A DNA stretch of 64,000 nucleotides, taken from Bacteroidia bacterium (GTDB lineage Bacteria; Bacteroidota; Bacteroidia; Flavobacteriales; Flavobacteriaceae). Positions 61,917 to 64,000 of the stretch are shown piece by piece. Below the pieces are notes generated by a model. That model was not told the origin of the DNA and ran no database searches. It saw nothing but the letters and a program-made list of their open reading frames with translations. The stretch covers positions 173,226-237,225 of the forward strand of contig JAUIBP010000006.1 in NCBI GenBank assembly GCA_030427735.1, given 5' to 3'. Numbering within the stretch: position 1 is the first letter of the stretch; each line of letters opens with the position of its first letter. The position numbers and the translations under genes are program-made.

Positions 61917-62812
61917 TAAACGACAAATTCTGAAATTAAATGAATTTTCGATTTTGGGATAAAAAAACAATTCCTAATTCCATCATCAACCTCTCTTTTA
62001 ATTGTTTTTACTCTTATTAGTCCTTTAGGTGTATGGTTATAAAACACGTAATTTAATTGATTGAAAATGTCTTCCAATTCATTTTCAATTGTGTTGAACA
62101 AGGTTTCGCAAATAACAATTGGCTCGAATTTTTTTATCTCACTTAATCCAGAATTTAAAATAATAGTTTCTGTTCCTTCTGTGTCAATTTTAATTAAATC
62201 AATCTTTTTTAGGTCGTTACATTTAATAAAATTACTTAGGGTTGTAGATTTTACTTTGTTCAACACAAAGTTCCTGGATTTTGTTTTTGTGCCTGCATTG
62301 CCTTCACCTGCTAGATTGTGTTTTAGGTATTTATATTTCTTATTTTGAACTTCATAAAAATCTATTTCTCCAGTTGAATTTGATATTGCAAAATCAAGAA
62401 GTTTGATGTTGTTTTGAAAGTGATTTAATTCGATATTCTTCTTCAAATAATATTTTGGGCCAATTGCAGGTTCAAAGGCATAAGCTTTGATTTTTGGATT
62501 TGATTTTGAAGCTAATATAGAATAGTAGCCTATATTTGAACCAATATCTAAAAAGATATCAATGTTTTTAGATATTTTTTCAAAAATGTCTGAATACTCA
62601 AATTCCTTGTATCCATTCCAAAATAATAATTGAGTTAAATAACTAGTTTGATTCGTAGCCATTTTTAGATACCCAGAATCTGTTTTTATGTTTATTATTC
62701 CAGAGGGAGGTATTTTGATTTTATTTAAAAATAAATCTTTCAAGAAATAATTAATGTTTCTAAAAAGAAAATTTATTTTTGGGTGATAAATAATCCTATA
62801 AATTAAATCCAT
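61913..62812 (-). CDS. FkbM-family methyltransferase
   Basis: 299-residue SAM-dependent O-methyltransferase of the FkbM type. Signature: IFLDIGSNIGYYSIL (SAM motif), AYAFEPAIGPKYYLKKNIELN and IDLIKIDTEGTET. These enzymes often methylate sugars in surface polysaccharides or glycolipids. It lies upstream of the glycosyltransferase, coupled by a TTGA overlap. Markedly AT-rich with Lys/Asn/Ile-rich residues, more so than the core genes, fitting horizontally exchanged surface-glycan loci. Divergent from the adhesin-like gene at 62921. Confidence 0.88.
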   Translation of the reverse strand: MDLIYRIIYHPKINFLFRNINYFLKDLFLNKIKIPPSGIINIKTDSGYLKMATNQTSYLTQLLFWNGYKEFEYSDIFEKISKNIDIFLDIGSNIGYYSILASKSNPKIKAYAFEPAIGPKYYLKKNIELNHFQNNIKLLDFAISNSTGEIDFYEVQNKKYKYLKHNLAGEGNAGTKTKSRNFVLNKVKSTTLSNFIKCNDLKKIDLIKIDTEGTETIILNSGLSEIKKFEPIVICETLFNTIENELEDIFNQLNYVFYNHTPKGLIRVKTIKREVDDGIRNCFFIPKSKIHLISEFVVY

Positions 62813-62920
62813 ACTTGTTTTAGTATTTTACAAAGATAAATACATTCTTAAAATAATTGGTTAGTAATTTAAACAAAATAAGTAGTTGTTTTTACTATTG
62901 CATAATACAAAAATATATAA

Positions 62921-64000
62921 ATGAGGATCATAAATATAATTTTCTTTTTAGTATGTTCTAGCATGTTTTCTCAAAGCTTAACTGATAATTTATTGCTTTA
63001 TTATCGTTTTAATGGAGATACAAATGATTCAAGTTCGAATGGAAATCATGGTGACAATTTTGGAGGAACTTTTATTAATGACAGATTTGGTAATTCTGAT
63101 TCTGCAATTTATTTTGATGGAATTAATGATTATGTGAATTTTCCTAATATACAAGAGTTGAAACCTGATTTACCTGTTTCTTTTTCATTTTGGATTAGAT
63201 ATGATAGTAATTCTTCAGAAGACAGAGAAGTGTTTAATACTTCTTTTGAGGAAGATAGAAATACAGGGGTTTTTTTTAACTCACAAGCATCAACTGGTAA
63301 CTACGCCGTTAATTATGGTGATGGTTCATATAGTTATGTTTCTTCAACAAGAAGATCATATGTAACTAATTCTGCTATTGATGTTAATAATTGGCATCAA
63401 ATAATTGTAATAGTTAATTCCGCAAACGATATGAGAATTTATTTTGATTGTATTGAAAATGGAGGCAGTTATTCAGGTTCGGGTGGAGAGTTACAATATT
63501 CAGATTTGCCAGGGTGTATAGGAAGGCATGATAGGACATTAGGTGTTCCTGCAAATTATTTTAAAGGAGCCATTGATGATTTTAGATATTGGGACCGAGC
63601 ACTCACAGATGAAAATATTGCTGAATTGCTTTCATCAACTTTAATAAGCTCAATTGCCTTTACCAATTTAACTGAATGTGGATTAAATGATGGTAGTATT
63701 GTAATATCAAATTTAGAATTCAATACGAATTATACAATTACTTATGATTATTTAGGAGAAACAGTAACACATAATTTGCAATCTGATGATTCAGGAGTAA
63801 TTGAAATAATCGGATTGCCTGAAGGTGTTTATGATGCAATTATGATAATTGATAATAATACAGGTTGTTCGAGTGATTTAGGCCAAGTAGAGCTTTTGTC
63901 CCCAGATTTAGAGGCGACTATAACATCAATCAATCCTACAGATTGTAGTTCCAATGACGGTGTTATAGCCATTGGCGGATTATCAGTAAACATGGAGTAT
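62921..64000 (+). CDS. Secreted LamG-domain protein with tandem repeats (partial, cut by window end)
   Basis: The frame is open from ATG 62921 to the window end (360 codons, no stop). Signal peptide MRIINIIFFLVCSSMFSQ. Residues about 20-245 form a LamG/concanavalin-like domain (NLLLYYRFNGDTNDSSSNGNHG, SAIYFDGINDYVNFP, FKGAIDDFRYWDRALTDENI). From about 250 come repeats of the type CGLNDGSIVISNL (Cys253) and CSSNDGVIAIGGL (Cys342), 89 residues apart, resembling flavobacterial SprB-like adhesin repeats. It is likely a large surface protein, probably exported by T9SS; the C-terminal sorting domain would be outside the window. Confidence 0.85.
   Translation, partial: MRIINIIFFLVCSSMFSQSLTDNLLLYYRFNGDTNDSSSNGNHGDNFGGTFINDRFGNSDSAIYFDGINDYVNFPNIQELKPDLPVSFSFWIRYDSNSSEDREVFNTSFEEDRNTGVFFNSQASTGNYAVNYGDGSYSYVSSTRRSYVTNSAIDVNNWHQIIVIVNSANDMRIYFDCIENGGSYSGSGGELQYSDLPGCIGRHDRTLGVPANYFKGAIDDFRYWDRALTDENIAELLSSTLISSIAFTNLTECGLNDGSIVISNLEFNTNYTITYDYLGETVTHNLQSDDSGVIEIIGLPEGVYDAIMIIDNNTGCSSDLGQVELLSPDLEATITSINPTDCSSNDGVIAIGGLSVNMEY

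Noticed and set aside
1..64000. CRISPR arrays, insertion sequences, prophage, rRNA or tRNA genes
   Set aside because: No regularly spaced direct repeats, transposase, integrase or RNA-gene signatures were seen on either strand.

Overview
This 64 kb window is AT-rich chromosomal DNA from a member of the Bacteroidota, most likely the family Flavobacteriaceae. The evidence is a 287-residue Bacteroidetes-type primary sigma factor without region 1.1, many exact matches to the Bacteroidetes -7 promoter box TAnnTTTG, almost no Shine-Dalgarno sequences, two type IX secretion components (PorT and a DUF5103 plug protein), Na+-NQR as NADH dehydrogenase, and a zinc-ribbon-less AccD. Na+-NQR and Trk K+ uptake suit a marine or salt-exposed lifestyle, but the species cannot be named from this sequence. 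No rRNA, tRNA, CRISPR array, prophage or insertion sequence was found. It reads as a stable core region with small accessory patches.

Layout. 1-3.3 kb: Wza/Wzc polysaccharide export pair. 3.7-14.3 kb: minus-strand housekeeping block (outer membrane protein, rpe, rpoD, a small unknown gene, pnp, rpsO, accD, fbaA, BamA/TamA-like assembly protein). 14.4-19.6 kb: SpoU-type RNA methyltransferase, porT-ubiE, trkA-trkH. 19.7-27.9 kb: a small membrane protein, an aminotransferase and desaturase pair, rsmG, lactonase, P5C dehydrogenase, apaG, T9SS plug protein. 28.1-34.2 kb: complete nqrABCDEF. 34.5-37.5 kb: lipoprotein, two conserved unknown genes and apbE, whose product flavinylates NqrB and NqrC. 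37.5-45 kb: map-methyltransferase-DUF423, a small HAD enzyme, gpmI, ankyrin protein, outer membrane protein, MFS exporter. 45.4-51.9 kb: HAD lipoprotein plus patatin/Omp85 fusion, then a DUF3302-HlyD-TolC efflux-like operon. 52.2-57.9 kb: ECF sigma/anti-sigma pair, murB and aminotransferase, aspartyl protease with PDZ, DUF1573 protein. 58.1-64 kb: valS, then a surface-glycan/adhesin edge (glycosyltransferase, FkbM methyltransferase, and a LamG/repeat secreted protein cut off by the window end).

The clearest functional unit is Na+-NQR plus ApbE. The structure not explained by genes is mostly in non-coding DNA. There is a family of five short hairpins (8-bp stem, 5-nt loop, compensated stem changes); one pair sits inside the loop of a transcription terminator. 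A palindromic block separates nqrD from nqrE in an otherwise tightly packed operon. A 13-bp inverted repeat lies upstream of nqrA and a 16-bp one in the accD leader. There are candidate leaderless promoters and an unusual Shine-Dalgarno sequence before rpoD. I found no clearly new multi-gene defence or biosynthetic system.
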